Shown one piece after another: positions 9,001-17,493 of a stretch of DNA of 64,000 nucleotides. The first letter of the stretch is position 1. Every line of letters begins with the position of its first letter. The position numbers and the translations under genes were made by a program. The stretch spans positions 186,001 to 250,000 of the forward strand of contig NZ_BAVZ01000005.1 in the NCBI RefSeq assembly GCF_000576305.1, read 5' to 3'. A model generated the notes under the pieces. That model searched no databases and was not told the DNA's origin. It saw only the letters and a list, made by a program, of their open reading frames with translations. This stretch comes from Paenibacillus pini JCM 16418 (GTDB lineage Bacteria; Bacillota; Bacilli; Paenibacillales; Paenibacillaceae).

Positions 9001-11177
9001 TAAACCAAACAACAAGCTATGCATATAATACTCTTGGAAATCTTAAATCGACTACACAATCAGATGGGGCAAGTACATGGGTAACTGCCAAGGATTATGA
9101 TGAAACAGGTTTTCTAAAGAGTAATGCTGATGCCAATAATAGTAAGGATATTTTCACGCGTAATGTACTAGGACAAATTTCTACTCGTAAGGATGCAAAT
9201 AACAATTTAATTAATTATGTATATGATGAGACAGGTAGAACTATTATTAAAAATGTAAATAATACACAACTGAAAAACGAATATCAGTTTAGGCCATTTG
9301 GACCAGCTGTGCAGCGTGAATATCGCAATGGTTCTAATATAAAGAATGTAGTGAATGATTACGATATATTAGGAAACCAAAAGTATAAAAGAGTCGTATA
9401 TAACGCAGTGGACGCTACAGTTCTTCATCAATATGACTATCAATCGAGATTGTTAAATGTAACGGATCCATTTAATTTCATGACCCAATATGCGTACGAT
9501 AAAACGAGAATTAATCGAGTTCAAACGAATGGTTTGTCAGTTATGAATACTTCGGATAGCAATAATGCAAAATATGAATATGAAGCAGATGGAAAGCTTA
9601 AAAGTGTGACTTATCCAACATTATCAAACGGTATAGTGATCAAAAGTGAAAATAGTTATGATAGCATCGGAAGACTTCTTAAGGTAACGAATCGGAAAGG
9701 AACGGAAATACTATCTGAATTTCAATATTCTTATGATAACAATGGCAACATTCTATCCGTGACCGATAAAACGGGGACGACAAGTTATCAGTATGATGTA
9801 TTAAATCGCTTGACAAAAACTACTCGTCCTACAGGACAAGCAATCTCATACACATATGATGTACGAGGTAATCGTAGCACAGTCGCATCTGCAGATTTAG
9901 TGCAATCTTATTCAGATATAACAGCTACTTATAATGAATGGGATCAACTCAAAACTTCTACAAACAATGGTATTACTACTAATTATGATTATGAGTTACA
10001 AGGATTGCGTCTAACTAAGAATACAGATTCTTCGTCCACTAACTACGCTTATAATAATAGTGGTCAGATTATATCAGAATCCAATGCATCGAATCAGGTT
10101 ACAGCAAATTATGTGTGGGGGCCTGATCGTTTACTGGCTAAAAAAGATGTAGCCGCAAGTCAAAACTATTATTATATATATAATGGACATGGTGACGTGG
10201 TTCAAATTATTGATGCTAGTGGACAAGTTACGAACAAGTATCAATATGATGAGTGGGGAAATATATTAACTCAAGAAGAGAAAGTACCAAATTCGTTTAA
10301 GTATGCAGGAGAATACCAAGATGAAGAAACTGGGTATTATTATCTCCGGTCAAGGTATTATGATCCCTCCGACGGTCGGTTTATTAGCAAGGATTCGTAT
10401 GAGGGGCAGATCAGTAACCCTTTGAGTATGAATCAATATACGTATGTGCATAATAATCCGTTGAGATACTTTGATCCATCGGGGCATCGTATTGATAATG
10501 ATAAAAATTTAACTAAAGTAGATCAGAAATTAATTGATCAATATACTAATGATTTTAATAATGCTAAAAAAGCAGGTAATAAGACTGCTATGCAAATAGC
10601 ACATAATAATGCAGTCAACGTGCGTTTGGGAAGTGGTAACTATGAGCAGGTGAGAAAAACCGATTATACTACTGGAAAGTTTACAGATATTACAGTTCAT
10701 TCTGGGTCAGCTAGGGAAGATTGGTTGTCCACATCATTAGCAGTTCCTGCCTTAGCAGCTGGTATATTTTACGCACCTATAGTTGCACCAACAGTATTTG
10801 CAACGGCAGATGTCGCTACAATGGGGACAACATTATCAACAGGTACGGTTATTGCAGCACAAGCAATAAATACTAGTTCCAAAGTTGTTACTTTATACAG
10901 ATCAATGAATGAATCTGAATTAGTTGGAATAGCAAAAACAAATGCCTTTGATGATGGGTTCAACATGTCGGGTAAATGGTTTGCGACTAACTTTGAGGAT
11001 GCCTCGAAATGGGGGGCTGTTATGGGAGGGAATCCGAGAATTGTATCAATGACTATTCCTAAAAGTATGCTAGAGTCAGCGTATTATTCGAAAAAACTTG
11101 ACAATATTGGTCCAGCATATTATTTTGAACTAGATCTTCTAAATTCGGGTTTTGGTAAAGTAACGGTGGTGAAATAA
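6003..11177 (+). CDS. Rhs/WapA-like YD-repeat protein with C-terminal toxin domain
   Basis: This 1,724-residue protein has a Sec signal peptide (likely cut after AHA, residue 31) and an N-terminal region starting with the usual EVIDPATGTLSLNETDLSLPG block. Dozens of YD repeats of the type YDxxGRLxxxT follow. The Rhs core closes near residues 1435-1495 with YLRSRYYDPSDGRFISKD and YVHNNPLRYFDPSGH. The last 230 residues are the variable part: a pretoxin stretch with a hydrophobic segment, then a compact domain from about 1630 (LYRSMNESEL, GKWFATNFEDASKWG, YYFELD). This resembles ADP-ribosyltransferase-type toxins, but the assignment is tentative. YD shells enclose such toxins for contact-dependent killing in WapA and Rhs systems. 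The gene is AT-rich compared with neighbours. Confidence 0.9.
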   Translation: MRKIWIYFRNITLALIIFVMGSQLNQSTAHAAVDTNVLEKVLNGLVTPKLVNGSNKPQLSDRNQTNEVIDPATGTLSLNETDLSLPGKDGLNLNLARYYNSSQAEVGTKRVSVTSSTSQLQGYGSGYYLTILYYNNSTRNYETYVPGYYSTYNQAYEQSRYYDKQDSNGRSFVSYSIDYKDVLYTQITYTTTTTVYPDENSYSRLRYDLGGGWSFAFPSLQIEGGYVHYHNGSGGAYVVKFDGSNRGTLEDYGRTDVALLYDSGYSNGQMNSTYVFVDETQNKTYFGSDGRLLGVRDLLGNEIKFTHINRNMNGRTYPVISNIVDTIGRNISFNYETKLNDPNFDTQNMTENITVTVTHPSTNEKITLTYAKKREGVSKFENGNLISKWYEPYLFSVKDTKGYSTYYDYYLASEKFDATSKYLNNSAGTAVYLLKYAMYPHSTSFYQYNSPVTRNWGADGAYQGFQVSNRWDSLNIYEYDKPNPQIAGRGLYNGRDYTYFGDVTGYPTYYSEESIPESYRFGSEVVNNDQVRTKYTFNGKKQLLTTEQTAKNGEKSVETVQSYDSNFKYKPTRIENKTISGSRENNLYTLYQYYNWGDIQTQTQPLTSSQLNNTNQLKENTMSYEYDPTLKLPTKKQFYQNASALLTETFTYDTQGRLKTSQNANGEITTVNYSTSASGKTEEVTKQLENGKTAKSISFYSQTSYQLFPTSVKNVYTNDSGLLIESENKQTYNVLLGVVTSTTDADNKTIQYQYDAYGRLAKTIYPVTNNQSGQLYQVEDVIDYQDQTVDNSPNYFDSENKYLITTRVDGYTKTTRRSDNAVSYDNVTHSFYDGFGNLVLQGQFDGVKNSELVMAQYHYDIMARPEYVVDTKGNTSTVKYDTWGRAFETIDPFGNLYRSDVDIIDRSNTSYLVAANDISTFRSNPTNNLKKNVLQSYSDAWGREVTRKAYPNWPSMNVVVEGNYEYDDLSNMIGYTDPNRRRTSYAYDKLNRLISTTDPLNQTTSYAYNTLGNLKSTTQSDGASTWVTAKDYDETGFLKSNADANNSKDIFTRNVLGQISTRKDANNNLINYVYDETGRTIIKNVNNTQLKNEYQFRPFGPAVQREYRNGSNIKNVVNDYDILGNQKYKRVVYNAVDATVLHQYDYQSRLLNVTDPFNFMTQYAYDKTRINRVQTNGLSVMNTSDSNNAKYEYEADGKLKSVTYPTLSNGIVIKSENSYDSIGRLLKVTNRKGTEILSEFQYSYDNNGNILSVTDKTGTTSYQYDVLNRLTKTTRPTGQAISYTYDVRGNRSTVASADLVQSYSDITATYNEWDQLKTSTNNGITTNYDYELQGLRLTKNTDSSSTNYAYNNSGQIISESNASNQVTANYVWGPDRLLAKKDVAASQNYYYIYNGHGDVVQIIDASGQVTNKYQYDEWGNILTQEEKVPNSFKYAGEYQDEETGYYYLRSRYYDPSDGRFISKDSYEGQISNPLSMNQYTYVHNNPLRYFDPSGHRIDNDKNLTKVDQKLIDQYTNDFNNAKKAGNKTAMQIAHNNAVNVRLGSGNYEQVRKTDYTTGKFTDITVHSGSAREDWLSTSLAVPALAAGIFYAPIVAPTVFATADVATMGTTLSTGTVIAAQAINTSSKVVTLYRSMNESELVGIAKTNAFDDGFNMSGKWFATNFEDASKWGAVMGGNPRIVSMTIPKSMLESAYYSKKLDNIGPAYYFELDLLNSGFGKVTVVK

Positions 11178-11178
11178 G

Positions 11179-11469
11179 ATGAATAAAAAAATTATTGCTA
11201 GAATTAGATGGGTTCCTACAGATCAAGATGGGAAGAAAAGATTTCCGTTAACTGAATATTCAACTGCAGCACATTTTCATACTGATGAAAATGGTCAAGA
11301 TTGGAGTGTTGTATTAAAGAATTTTTCAAGTCATAATAATTATGAAATGATTTGTGATCTTTGTTTCTTATTTCCTGACAATGTACCAAATAGATTGCTA
11401 TTTATCGGAAGTAAATTTGAACTCTACGAATCTAAAAAAGTTGCAGATGGAGAAATAATAGAATGTTAG
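11179..11469 (+). CDS. Putative immunity protein for the Rhs toxin
   Basis: This 96-residue cytoplasmic protein starts one base after the Rhs stop codon. That is the standard place for the cognate immunity gene of a polymorphic toxin. It has no signal peptide. The sequence is probably beta-rich (ARIRWVPTDQDGKKRF, LLFIGSKFELYE) and resembles small barrel-like proteins that begin KARIxxxPT, although no named immunity family is assigned. A terminator follows 16 bases after the stop. Immunity function is inferred from position and size only. The toxin would be expected to be lethal without it. Confidence 0.65.
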   Translation: MNKKIIARIRWVPTDQDGKKRFPLTEYSTAAHFHTDENGQDWSVVLKNFSSHNNYEMICDLCFLFPDNVPNRLLFIGSKFELYESKKVADGEIIEC

Positions 11470-11485
11470 ATTAAAAATTCTAGTG

Positions 11486-11521
11486 ACCACATGTGAGTAT
11501 GACATCTCCATGTGGTTTTTT
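11486..11521 (+). terminator. Terminator of Rhs operon
   Basis: ACCACATG at 11486-11493 pairs perfectly with CATGTGGT at 11509-11516, followed by a T run. It lies just after the immunity gene and closes the toxin operon. Confidence 0.75.
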
Positions 11522-12012
11522 AGGTACCCCCAGCACTGTGGCTATCTCTAGGGTTCAAGTATTGAATTTGCGCTAAACTGATCCACTTTATGAAGATGTT
11601 CTCGATGAATATTGAAGGAAACAAGATTCAATTAACTAATCACTGACAATATAAACGATGAAATAGACCCATCAGAGAAAGTATTTTTTATAGAAATTAA
11701 TTTATAATTGTGCAACTCACCTTGATTGGATTCATGCCTTCCAGTACCGAATGAAAATATTAATCAACGAATAACACACTTAACCTGTGTAATATTGCTA
11801 TAATTATTTCTTGATTACCACTTTTGACATAAATGCTTGAAAAGTATAACATAAGCCATTACAACAAACAGGTTGATTTGGTCAGATACCACAATTAATA
11901 TTTTGTTACTAAATTCTAAATCACTATCAAATATTATTAATCTAATGAAAAAAATGTTGACAGCTTATACTAAGCATAGAGTTGAATTTTATGATAAGGA
12001 GGCAATCTTCTA
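11522..12012. other. AT-rich gap without a recognisable gene
   Basis: About 490 bases without a long reading frame. A short coding-like stretch ending in EKVFFIEINL near 11660-11705 could be the remnant of an orphan immunity or toxin cassette, but it has no clear start. TTGACA near 11957 precedes the ABC pseudogene and may be part of its old promoter. AAGGAGG just before 12013 is that gene's ribosome binding site. Confidence 0.4.
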
Positions 12013-12666
12013 ATGCTACTGAACATAAGCCAAGTAGAACTGAAGGATATCACATTAGAATGCAAGCAAACCTAGGATAGATCATTTCACTTCAATCGAT
12101 GAGCGTCTAAGTCATATTTCATATACATTTATCGCTGGTAATGCGTATGGAATAGCTAGCAAGCCTGGGAGTGGGGGTGGAGCATTGCCCTATTTGCTAT
12201 CTGGTAAATCGAGGGATTATCGAGGTCGTATTTATATAGATCATGTATTAGCTCAAAACGAATTACTTAGTTCATGTGGATGATACGTTGGCGAAGGTCA
12301 AATTTTAAAAATGCATGAGGATTTCCTCAAAAAATGACTATTCGAGAACAGTTAGAGCGTGCGACTTCGAACCATTTCTCTATGAGTGAATTGATATATT
12401 TACTTGAGCTTTCACCTTCAAGGTTGGATCGAGAAATGAAACATATCAGTAATGAGCGATGGAATGCTTCGATAGCCATTGGAATGGGCCAAGGAAAACG
12501 TATATTTTGTTTTCCTTGGCTTAACCATGTCTGGAAGGATGCTCTTAAAGTAAGATTGGAACATTGTTCTGGAGTGTTAAAACAACTCAACTGCATATTG
12601 CTTATTCCCACTCACAGCCCAACGATTATTGAGGACATTGTGGATGAAATGATATTTATACATTAA
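12013..12666 (+). pseudogene. Degenerate ABC-transporter-like ATPase
   Basis: Read across three interruptions, this stretch encodes a protein of about 215 residues resembling an ABC ATPase. It starts MLLNISQVELKDITLE after AAGGAGG. It then carries a Walker-A-like block (SKPGSGGGALPYLLSGK) in which the normal lysine position is lost. It ends in a segment like the H-loop region (LLIPTHSPTIIEDIVDEMIFIH). The interruptions are a frameshift near 12070, an in-frame TGA at 12281 where TGG is expected, and a missing A in the A run near 12330. Several independent lesions mean real decay. The last 11 bases overlap the convergent serine hydrolase gene. Confidence 0.6.
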
Positions 12667-13683
12667 ACCATTCATCTTCGATCGCAGAAATCATCTCATA
12701 AGCACCATCGGATTGATTCGAGCACACCACAATTTTCAAGGCAGTATCCTTATAAAATGCTGCGCGGAAATTCACTCCTGGATCGTACCCCATTAGAACA
12801 TACTTTATCACTTTCTTATCATGCATCTTAATCCATACACCGTACCCATATGCAGCATCTTCTCCAGCTTCGCAGTGAGGATACAACAATTGATCGGTTA
12901 ACTCTTCATTCAGCAGCTGATAGCTCGTTAAAGCATCCCATAACTTAACCATATCGGTCGCAGTAACGTATGCCCCTCCGTCAGAGCCACCTTTTGCAGG
13001 GAGTGAGTATATATTCGTTCTCCAGCTACCATCAGGCGAATCGATATACCCGATTGCCGTTCTTGCTGGTAATGCGTCCATTTCAAAATAACCTGAATCA
13101 AACATCGATGCTTTTTTGAAAATATTTTCTACTACATACTGATCGAAGGGAATCCCGCTTGCTTGTTCAACAATCAAACCTAACAAGATATAACCTGAGT
13201 TATTATAATGAAACTTACTGCCAGGCGTAAATTTCATCGGTTCATTTTTGAATAGAGGTAGGAAGTCTTGTAGCTTTCTAACATGATACATTGGCGTTTT
13301 CACCCAAAGCTCCTCGAAATTGTCCATGATGTCTTCATCAAAATAATCAGCTACACCCGAAGTATGCGTCAATAAATGATGAACGGTTATGCTGTCATCA
13401 AAGTTAGGAAAGTTTATATCTAAGCATTCTTTTATCGGAGAATGGAAGGACATCTTTCCTTGTTCTACAAGCTGGCATATGGCGATGGATGTGAAAATTT
13501 TACACCCAGAAGCGATACCGTAACGCGTGTTGGTCTGATTTTCTATTTTCTCAGAACGGTTGGCGTAGCATAGCTTATATCTGCTACAATATTTTCCCCA
13601 TTTTGTACGATTACGGTTCCGGAAAAATGATTGTCGTTCTGCAAAGATTGGATACGCTCGATCAAGCTACTATGTATTGTCAT
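12656..13683 (-). pseudogene. Beta-lactamase-family serine hydrolase, frameshifted
   Basis: This belongs to the class C beta-lactamase/D-alanyl-D-alanine peptidase-like hydrolases. The N-terminal part starts at ATG 13683 after AAAGGAGG and reads to about 13568. There one G is missing (TATGGCTAC expected, TATGCTAC found). The other frame then continues with the catalytic SxxK motif (GIASGCKIF), the YxN motif (HYNNSGY) and the rest of a protein of about 342 residues. Substrate is unknown; relatives include peptidases and esterases. No signal peptide is visible, so a cytoplasmic location is likely. The single lesion may be a sequencing error. Confidence 0.8.
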
Positions 13684-13757
13684 TTGGTAAAAACCTCCTT
13701 TTAAATATCATAACATGAAAATATAAAGGATAAGGACATCGTAGTAAAATCTAACAC

Positions 13758-13808
13758 AAAAAGAGGCATCACACGAAAGTTCAACGAACTCGTGATATGC
13801 CTCTTTCT
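13758..13808 (-). terminator. Terminator after FMN reductase gene
   Basis: AAAGAGGCAT and ATGCCTCTTT form the base of a long hairpin that continues through CACGA/CGTG. T runs on both sides mean it can work for the minus-strand reductase gene and possibly in both directions. Confidence 0.7.
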
Positions 13809-13842
13809 TATAAACATTTGAAGCTTACAAACCTTGCAAATA

Positions 13843-14385
13843 TTATGAACGCAATGTTTTCAATGCACCGCTCCAAGCATTTACTTGGTCAAGCATGCCA
13901 TTTAGATTTACAAGGTGAAGATCAGCAGGTATGAACACAGTTCCGTTCTCAAAGTCAGTGAATAGGGAGAGTGCAGGATGTATACGAACATCTGCTACAG
14001 ACAATTCTCCCAAAATTCCACGTAGATGCTCAGCTGCACGAGCGCCACCTACGGAACCATAACTTACGATACCTGCTGCTTTGTTGTTCCATGCGTCACG
14101 AGCGTAATCAAGTGCGTTCTTCAATGATGCTGAGATACTGTGATTGTATTCTTGAACAATAAACACGAAGCCATCCAAGCTAGCTAGCTTCGTATTCCAA
14201 GCTGTCGCTTGTTCTGTAGCATCGGCTTCACCTAGCAGTGGAAGCTTGAAGTCTGCAATATCAACGATTTCATAATTAGCATCTCCGCGTTGGTTAGCTA
14301 CTTGAAGTACCCATTCCCCAACTTGTGGACTTAAACGACCTTGACGCGTACTTCCTAAGATAATTCCGATATTTAATTTTGACAT
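13843..14385 (-). CDS. NADPH-dependent FMN reductase (flavodoxin-like)
   Basis: This 180-residue protein of the NADPH-dependent FMN reductase family (azoreductase/chromate reductase type) transfers electrons from NAD(P)H through bound FMN to quinones, azo dyes or metals. The flavodoxin-like phosphate loop is at the start (GIILGSTRQGR). The family motif VQEYNHSISASLKNALDY near residue 90 and the SYGSVGGARAAEHLR block near 115 follow. ATG 14385 has GAGGGGG eight bases upstream. An in-frame upstream start at 14448 would add 21 residues that are not family-like. It is monocistronic with its own terminator. The physiological electron acceptor is unknown. Confidence 0.88.
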   Translation of the reverse strand: MSKLNIGIILGSTRQGRLSPQVGEWVLQVANQRGDANYEIVDIADFKLPLLGEADATEQATAWNTKLASLDGFVFIVQEYNHSISASLKNALDYARDAWNNKAAGIVSYGSVGGARAAEHLRGILGELSVADVRIHPALSLFTDFENGTVFIPADLHLVNLNGMLDQVNAWSGALKTLRS

Positions 14386-14670
14386 TGTATTTTCCCCCTC
14401 AGTAGTTGTTCTACCTAATAATTTATTTAAAAAACCCATGTATTCCACCGCCTATTCACACTATCTTTAATTAAAGTATTTTGAATATGAGATAATAATA
14501 ATGAATTACATTTCTTTTGTCAAGTTACTTTATAAAAGTTAGTTATTGGAGTTATCGGAATTGGTGGAGTGATAAGAATAAGACGCAAACGTATAAAAGA
14601 TGGGGAGATAAACAAACTAAATATGATTTGTTGTCTAGAGGCTTTAATCCGTTAAAAAGAGGGTGGCAAT

Positions 14671-15315
14671 GTGGACAGTGTAGAACCGATGGAAACCAAT
14701 CAATGTGATTTCTCTCCTTTGAAATTGGAGGTGAAAAATCAACTATTGCAAATCAATGTATCCATAGACATGTTGCTAACAGGATTAGACCATGATGCAA
14801 CCCACTGTATGCTAAATGAGTTCCATAATATGAGAGAACGATTTGTAGAAACAGAATCTCTCGCATCCACCTTTTATTTGAAATGCTATCTCGCGCCGTA
14901 TACTGCAAAATATGATGAATTATCGCAAGCAATTATCCATTTATCACAGCGGAGGCATGGGGCACTTATTGTTATAAGAAGATCCGATCCAATTGACTCA
15001 TTCATAACGCCTGGTGTAATTGTAGCTGCTACGTTGACACATGCCTTGCTGGAGTCAATTTTCATTCCCGGTAGTCCGCTGCATGATGGGGCAGTCTTCA
15101 TTCAAGATGACATGATCTTCTCAGCGGCTAATGTGCTTCCCTTAACGCAGAGAATACATACACAAGAGAAAATGGGAACAAGGCATCGTGCTGGATTGGG
15201 ATTATCTGAATTATGCGATGCACTTGTCATTATCGTATCGGAAGAAACGGGACAAGCATCGTTTAGTTTAAATGGAAATTTATATCCTTTTTCTCCACAG
15301 AGGCCTATAGGATAG
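14671..15315 (+). CDS. cdaS: Diadenylate cyclase, CdaS type
   Basis: This enzyme makes cyclic di-AMP from two ATP. The DAC domain occupies roughly residues 75-205, with the catalytic DGA motif (SPLHDGAVFI) and the RHR motif (GTRHRAGLGLSE). The N-terminal 70 residues are helical, as in the YojJ autoinhibitory region of the sporulation-specific cyclase CdaS. The 214-residue length matches CdaS (about 207 in Bacillus subtilis) rather than membrane-bound CdaA or DNA-scanning DisA. The GTG start follows AGGGTGG. In Bacillus, CdaS acts in the forespore. Its presence links with the three c-di-AMP riboswitches at 57.4-58.5 kb. Confidence 0.9.
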   Translation: MDSVEPMETNQCDFSPLKLEVKNQLLQINVSIDMLLTGLDHDATHCMLNEFHNMRERFVETESLASTFYLKCYLAPYTAKYDELSQAIIHLSQRRHGALIVIRRSDPIDSFITPGVIVAATLTHALLESIFIPGSPLHDGAVFIQDDMIFSAANVLPLTQRIHTQEKMGTRHRAGLGLSELCDALVIIVSEETGQASFSLNGNLYPFSPQRPIG

Positions 15316-15343
15316 ATTTCTGCGTTTTTTGTTCTTCTACATA

Positions 15344-15386
15344 GAAAAAAAGCTGATACCGATAAATTATCGGCACCAGCTTTAGG
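15344..15386 (-). terminator. Terminator between cdaS and secreted-protein gene
   Basis: AAAGCTG/CAGCTTT with inner CCGAT/ATCGG forms a hairpin. On the minus strand it ends in seven T, so it mainly serves the 15424-16140 gene, and it may also block read-through from cdaS. Confidence 0.7.
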
Positions 15387-15423
15387 TTTAAGAATCTTTA
15401 ATTATAACCTTTGGTTGGTTAGG

Positions 15424-16140
15424 TTAAGGTATCCAAACCGCGATAAGTGGTTTATTGGCTCCTAGCCATCCGGAATCTGGGTCAGCAAGAATCAGTTTGG
15501 TGAGCGGCTTATTCTTCAAATCCCAGTAGTTCACAACAAGCTGATGCGGCTGGCCATCATTCGGAATTCTGATATAACCATCGTTAGCATACAGTTCATT
15601 TTTGACAAAAGCATACCATTGGCCTGCATAATCTTTATTTGTCGTATTGGTTACGTTAAAATAGGTTTTGCTGCCCTCAGTTCTATCAAACTGAATATCT
15701 ATTTTTTTCTCTACCTCACATACAGCAGGCTTGTATTGAAGAGATTTATAGTCTTTATTAGCGATATCTAACCGGGCGGGGATGTTTTGGCCAGAGAACT
15801 CGCCCCATTTCGTAATGTTGAACTCAATGCTGACTTCTTCACCAGCAGCAATATTAGGCAGCCAATGATCTTTGACGATCCAGCCTTGACCATCCTCAGT
15901 GTGATTACGGGCAATCCAATAACCTCCATTTGGCCAACTACTACTGTAGTCAAAGGAGGTGGGGTTTTTGATTGTCCAAATTTGAAGGGTTTCTGTTGAA
16001 GAACAATCATATGTAATTACCAGATCTGATTCGGTGACATTCTGCGAACTTTCAGCGAAAGATGCAAGAGGTAAAGCTAGTAAAAAAATGAGGGTAAATA
16101 AGCTTAAGCTAAGCCATCGGATACCTTTTTTGTGATTCAT
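15424..16140 (-). CDS. Secreted protein of unknown function
   Basis: The 238-residue product has a typical signal peptide (MNHKKGIRW, hydrophobic core, cleavage near SFA-ES). The mature part looks beta-rich and extracellular, with aromatic-rich segments (WPNGGYWIARNHTEDGQGWIVKDHWLP, in two pieces) and two cysteines near residues 50 and 145 that could form a disulfide. ATG 16140 is chosen because AAAGGATGA lies at the right distance; an ATG 12 bases upstream is too close to it. It is a single gene with its own terminator. No family is recognised; a carbohydrate-binding or cell-surface role is only a guess. Confidence 0.7.
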   Translation of the reverse strand: MNHKKGIRWLSLSLFTLIFLLALPLASFAESSQNVTESDLVITYDCSSTETLQIWTIKNPTSFDYSSSWPNGGYWIARNHTEDGQGWIVKDHWLPNIAAGEEVSIEFNITKWGEFSGQNIPARLDIANKDYKSLQYKPAVCEVEKKIDIQFDRTEGSKTYFNVTNTTNKDYAGQWYAFVKNELYANDGYIRIPNDGQPHQLVVNYWDLKNKPLTKLILADPDSGWLGANKPLIAVWIP

Positions 16141-16152
16141 TAATAGGATCAT

Positions 16153-16539
16153 CCTTTCACTTTATAAAGTATTGAAGTGGTGCATAATTCAAACTATGTG
16201 AACGGATACAATAACATTCCTAAGTCATGTTCAAGAAGGGTTAATCTGATTTATCCGCATTCTATGATCGGAAGAAGGTAAATATCTACAACTTCATGAC
16301 AAAATTCGATAAAATGTGATATTCTTATTAGTGAAAAATGACTTTCTTCTAATAAGCAAATCTTAAGCAAATCAGATTGGTTCTGATTCGTAGGGAAGGG
16401 CTTATCTTGAAGATTATACTTTGTGAAATTTGTCATTTGATGAATTTCTTAAGATATTTTGATTTTTCCGTGTTCGATACCATTGTTTTTGATACAAAAA
16501 GTACAGCACGGGTATTTTATAGAGAAAGGGGCTGTGGAT
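16153..16539. other. Divergent intergenic region
   Basis: This gap between the divergent secreted-protein and UbiA genes contains no credible gene. A short perfect inverted repeat, AATCAGA-TTGGT-TCTGATT at 16370-16388, could be an operator or small hairpin. Promoters for both flanking genes must lie here but cannot be placed with confidence. Confidence 0.35.
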
Positions 16540-17457
16540 ATGAACAAGCTCAAAACATTTATGAAGGCTACGCGTTTTGGCGTTGTTCCAGTTATGCTGA
16601 TTCCCGTAGCTTTGGGAGCATTCGGAGCATTTGTTTGGAATGGAACATTTCATGTTTGGTTATTCTTACTTACATTGCTGGGTGCAGCAGCTGCCCATTT
16701 GTTTTCCAATATGGTGAATGACTTGTGGGATTTCAAGAGCGGAACGGATACGGCTGCAAAAGAAGCTGTTGATGCTGTTTCCACAAACTCTGGATTTTTG
16801 ACGAATGAAATCTGGAGCTATCGAACATTTGCATTGGTAACATGGGCATTATTAGGGGTCGCTGCCGTATGCGGCATCGTACTAACTATTTTTACAGGAC
16901 CTTGGGCGTTGATTTTTGCCGTAATAGGTGGTTTAATTGCCTATTTCTATGTAGCACCTCCGCTACAGTTTGGTTACAGAGGGAAGGGCTATAGTGAAGT
17001 CGCTATCTTGCTTTCCTTTGGTGTATTGCCCGTTATGGGGTCTTATTATGTGCAGACTTCGCATTTAGATATGCGTGCACTACTCCTTTCCCTACCTATT
17101 GGTCTACTGACCACACTGATTCTATTTAACCATCATTTTCTGCACTGGCAGGCAGATCGTCAAGCGGGTAAACGCACCTTAGTTGTAGTTTGGGGAGAGA
17201 AAAGAGCACTTGGCTTCTCTAGAGTCTTATTATTCTTAGCTGTGATTACTCTCATTATAAGTATCATTGCGGGTGCACTTCCGATTTATGGACTACTCGC
17301 ACTACCTGCATTAATTCCACTCTACTTGGTTTATGGCAAACTTAACGATGAAAATAATTCGCATGCTTATATACCTTTGATGGGTGCTTCAGTAAAAGCG
17401 GCGCAACGCTGTGGATTAATTATGATTGTGGCGTTATGTATCCAAGGTCTAATCTGA
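16540..17457 (+). CDS. UbiA-family prenyltransferase (MenA-like)
   Basis: This integral membrane protein of 305 residues carries the two aspartate-rich UbiA motifs. They are NMVNDLWDFKSGTD near residue 60 and LHWQADRQAGKRTL near 200, which bind the magnesium-prenyl diphosphate. Eight or nine hydrophobic helices alternate with these loops. UbiA enzymes attach a polyprenyl chain to an aromatic acceptor, for example 1,4-dihydroxy-2-naphthoate in menaquinone synthesis. The first motif differs enough from canonical MenA that a different acceptor is possible. ATG 16540 follows AGAAAGGGG; an upstream in-frame start adds unlikely residues. A DUF6081-like gene follows after 36 bases, probably cotranscribed. 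Confidence 0.82.
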   Translation: MNKLKTFMKATRFGVVPVMLIPVALGAFGAFVWNGTFHVWLFLLTLLGAAAAHLFSNMVNDLWDFKSGTDTAAKEAVDAVSTNSGFLTNEIWSYRTFALVTWALLGVAAVCGIVLTIFTGPWALIFAVIGGLIAYFYVAPPLQFGYRGKGYSEVAILLSFGVLPVMGSYYVQTSHLDMRALLLSLPIGLLTTLILFNHHFLHWQADRQAGKRTLVVVWGEKRALGFSRVLLFLAVITLIISIIAGALPIYGLLALPALIPLYLVYGKLNDENNSHAYIPLMGASVKAAQRCGLIMIVALCIQGLI

Positions 17458-17493
17458 TTTAAGATATAAATATGAAGGGAAGTCGAAATCAGC

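Noticed and set aside
6003-11177. CRISPR-like or nucleotide-level repeats in the Rhs gene
   Set aside because: The periodicity is in protein YD repeats with diverged codons, not in identical DNA units with spacers.
14517-14708. 63-residue frame upstream of cdaS
   Set aside because: It overlaps the cdaS start in another frame and lacks a recognisable domain; cdaS motifs are decisive.
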